Assembly: GCA_025997755.1 (NCBI GenBank)
Contig: BNVA01000074.1
Coordinates: forward strand, 1-9,466
DNA length: 9,466 nt
Direction of reading: 5' to 3'
DNA from: Spirochaetia bacterium
Lineage (GTDB): Bacteria; Spirochaetota; Spirochaetia; Treponematales; Breznakiellaceae
In this document: piece after piece, positions 7,877-9,466 of the stretch
How positions within the stretch are numbered: the first letter of the stretch is position 1
Layout: each line of letters begins with the position of its first letter
The notes under the pieces: model-generated
The model's input: the letters and a program-made list of their open reading frames with translations, nothing else
Told to the model about the DNA's origin: nothing
Databases searched by the model: none
Program-made: the position numbers and the translations under genes

Positions 7877-9466
7877 TTACCGATAAAAAATATTTCTCTT
7901 TAAGGCTGATAAAGCCGGAATCACCGTTATTGATAATATGAACGAAGATGTAACGCCAAAACTTGTTACAATAGACAGTGTTTTTATAACTGTGTTTGTT
8001 CCTTCATTCAAAAATATGAATGGCAGGGAAGCCATTATTGTAGTACCTGTTGTTGATAATAACATAGGTATTTTTTGTCTTATTGCTTTATATATGACGC
8101 CCTTTTCCTTACGGACAGCATCAACTGTTATAACTGCGGAGTTTACCGATATTCCGCTTACAACAATCAAGGCACAGGCTGCTGCCGAATTGAATGCTTG
8201 CCCTGATAGTATCAAATATAGTACCGGCACGGAAATTGAAGGCGGAATTATTGACAGAACGATCAACGGCAGATAAAACGATTCATTAACTGCGGCAATT
8301 ATCATATAACAAAAAAGTACTGAAACAAGAAAATAAAATACCGTACCGGAAAGAGCCTCTGCATTATCAACAGCTTTTTTGTCAAACTCTATAACATAAC
8401 CCGATGGTATTACATTCCTGTTTATGTACGGCATTACAGTATCCCGGACTTTTCTTGCGTCTGCCGGTTTTGTTTTTATAGATATTGAAGCGGCTCTGCG
8501 CCGCCCCTCCCTTCTTATCATAGAGGGTTCAAAACCTTCATTTTGGAAACTAACCGCATCAAATTTTATTATGTTTGAATCAACTCCGGCGTATAAAGAA
8601 ATGCTTTCTAAATCGGATTTTGTTTGTTTATTTAAGCCGCTGCCTCTGATTCGCACATCAACCTCTTTTGAAACCATACCTGAATTCGATATTGAATTAT
8701 CAAAACTTATACGTTTGTATGCAACCGGACCAAATACATTCCAGCGTGCCGCTTTCGATAGTTCCGAAAATATAAAGTCCATGCCGGTCTGTTTAGAATA
8801 TTCGCTAAGACGCTTTCTGTCCGGTATGAACGTTATGTTTGGACCGCCATCTTTAAAATTTAAAACCGTTTCTTTTACAACCGGAATAGTAGAACATATT
8901 TGTGCGGTTTCTTTTGCAATCTGCCTGCACTTTTCATCTTCGTCACCGAATACAGTTATTGTCCATATACGATCATTTTTAGTGTTTTCTGGTATATATA
9001 TAAATCCGCCGTATAGTTGTTCATTTTTGATGACTTCTCTAACATTAACGGCGCCGGTTTCTCTAGTGTTAAAACTTACAAGGATATTACCGGAACCACT
9101 GCTTGCTCCTGTCTGTACATTCTTGATTCCTTTATGTAATTTTATTTTTGCCGCCCATGCCGCTAACCTTGTATCAATTATATCGGAGCGTAAACCGCCT
9201 TGAAATTCAGCCTGAGCATAAATTGCACCTTCTGCTTCCGGCATGCCGGAAGCCACACCTATTATCAGCAAGACAAACATACCGCATATTGTAATAATAA
9301 GAGCTGTACCACAGACAATAAATGGATGTTTTACACTAATATTCAAAATCAAACCAAAACAACGTACAAAACGCCGGTGTAATTTTTTTATGCTATGCGC
9401 TTTGATAATTTTATTTTGGAAACGATAACTTTTTATAGTATCCTCTGCACCAAAGGAAAAATAGAA
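7877..9466 (-). CDS. RND efflux permease, C-terminal half (5' end outside window)
   Basis: This is the C-terminal 529 residues of an inner-membrane RND transporter (AcrB/HAE-like superfamily), which uses proton motive force to drive efflux with a periplasmic adaptor and an outer-membrane channel. The frame stays open from the TAA at 7877-7879 to the window edge. A TTG at 9350-9352 could be taken as a start, but it has no Shine-Dalgarno sequence and the upstream codons read as the usual basic linker (KKLHRRFVRCFG) before TM7, so the gene is edge-truncated, not a half-size protein. Numbering from the edge: TM7 about 49-71 (HPFIVCG...), a periplasmic loop of about 300 residues (72-372, normal for the family), TM8 about 375-396, TM9 about 401-421, TM10 about 428-449 (GISVNSAVITVDAVRK), TM11 about 466-486 and TM12 about 494-518. 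The proton-relay aspartates of TM4 would lie outside the window. By eye, the position of AcrB Lys940 is Asn442 here. The substrate cannot be predicted. No adaptor or channel gene is visible. Confidence 0.93.
   Translation of the reverse strand, partial: FYFSFGAEDTIKSYRFQNKIIKAHSIKKLHRRFVRCFGLILNISVKHPFIVCGTALIITICGMFVLLIIGVASGMPEAEGAIYAQAEFQGGLRSDIIDTRLAAWAAKIKLHKGIKNVQTGASSGSGNILVSFNTRETGAVNVREVIKNEQLYGGFIYIPENTKNDRIWTITVFGDEDEKCRQIAKETAQICSTIPVVKETVLNFKDGGPNITFIPDRKRLSEYSKQTGMDFIFSELSKAARWNVFGPVAYKRISFDNSISNSGMVSKEVDVRIRGSGLNKQTKSDLESISLYAGVDSNIIKFDAVSFQNEGFEPSMIRREGRRRAASISIKTKPADARKVRDTVMPYINRNVIPSGYVIEFDKKAVDNAEALSGTVFYFLVSVLFCYMIIAAVNESFYLPLIVLSIIPPSISVPVLYLILSGQAFNSAAACALIVVSGISVNSAVITVDAVRKEKGVIYKAIRQKIPMLLSTTGTTIMASLPFIFLNEGTNTVIKTLSIVTSFGVTSSFILSITVIPALSALKRNIFYR

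Noticed and set aside
7855..7941. Plus-strand 28-codon ORF (MSRYAKLLTD...) with a good-looking AAAGAGG Shine-Dalgarno sequence four bases before its ATG.
   Set aside because: The Shine-Dalgarno and ATG are mirror images created by the dyad at 7829-7857, and the ORF lies antisense to the end of the permease gene. The peptide resembles nothing I recognise, so chance is the better explanation.
8424..9203. Plus-strand ORF of 259 codons.
   Set aside because: It lies antisense to the periplasmic loop of the RND permease, which is clearly a real gene by family match. It has no domain of its own.
9350..9352. TTG as a start codon for a 491-residue half-size RND protein.
   Set aside because: The frame is open upstream to the window edge, there is no ribosome-binding site, and the upstream residues fit the basic linker before TM7. 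The codon is internal and reads Leu.

Overview
The window is AT-rich and, as far as I can tell, completely filled by two genes on the minus strand, both cut by the window edges. Reading 5' to 3' on the minus strand, it opens inside an RND-superfamily efflux permease, of which the C-terminal half is present (9466 down to 7877). After 45 bases it continues into a giant secreted protein that starts at 7831 and is still open at base 1, giving at least 2,610 codons. I found no RNA genes, IS elements, CRISPR arrays, terminators or convincing plus-strand genes.

The composition, the RND permease and above all the giant protein suggest a spirochaete, probably Treponema-like. The giant protein has a signal peptide, a very long Trp/Tyr/Glu/Lys/Asn-rich helical body, and a glycine-rich hydrophobic C-terminal part containing GELGRLL...YYYW, a W-D-K-P-x-W-D stretch and a 'GFLEMHLG...NIGAGG' segment. 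From memory these resemble the very long TIGR04388-type proteins of Leptospira. That assignment is a recollection, not a search result. The species cannot be fixed from the sequence.

Layout: 9466-7877, RND permease C-terminal half (TM7, the second periplasmic loop, TM8-12); 7876-7832, a short spacer holding the ribosome-binding site; 7831-1, the giant protein. The giant protein divides into a signal peptide (residues 1-33), helical regions with regularly spaced tryptophans (near residues 68-119, 315-373 and 1883-1955), a coiled coil (about 1205-1290), a short non-helical island (about 1405-1440), a conserved-looking pre-C-terminal region (about 2110-2330) and a Gly-rich hydrophobic region (2331 to the edge).

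The two genes are probably one transcription unit, since they are 45 bases apart with no terminator between them. The junction carries the most specific regulatory signal in the window: a 29-base dyad (7829-7857) whose RNA hairpin would pair both the Shine-Dalgarno sequence and the AUG of the giant gene. Translation of this very costly protein may therefore be gated. The second notable signal is a 14/15-residue tryptophan periodicity, equal to four helical turns, found in two parts of the giant protein about 1,500 residues apart.
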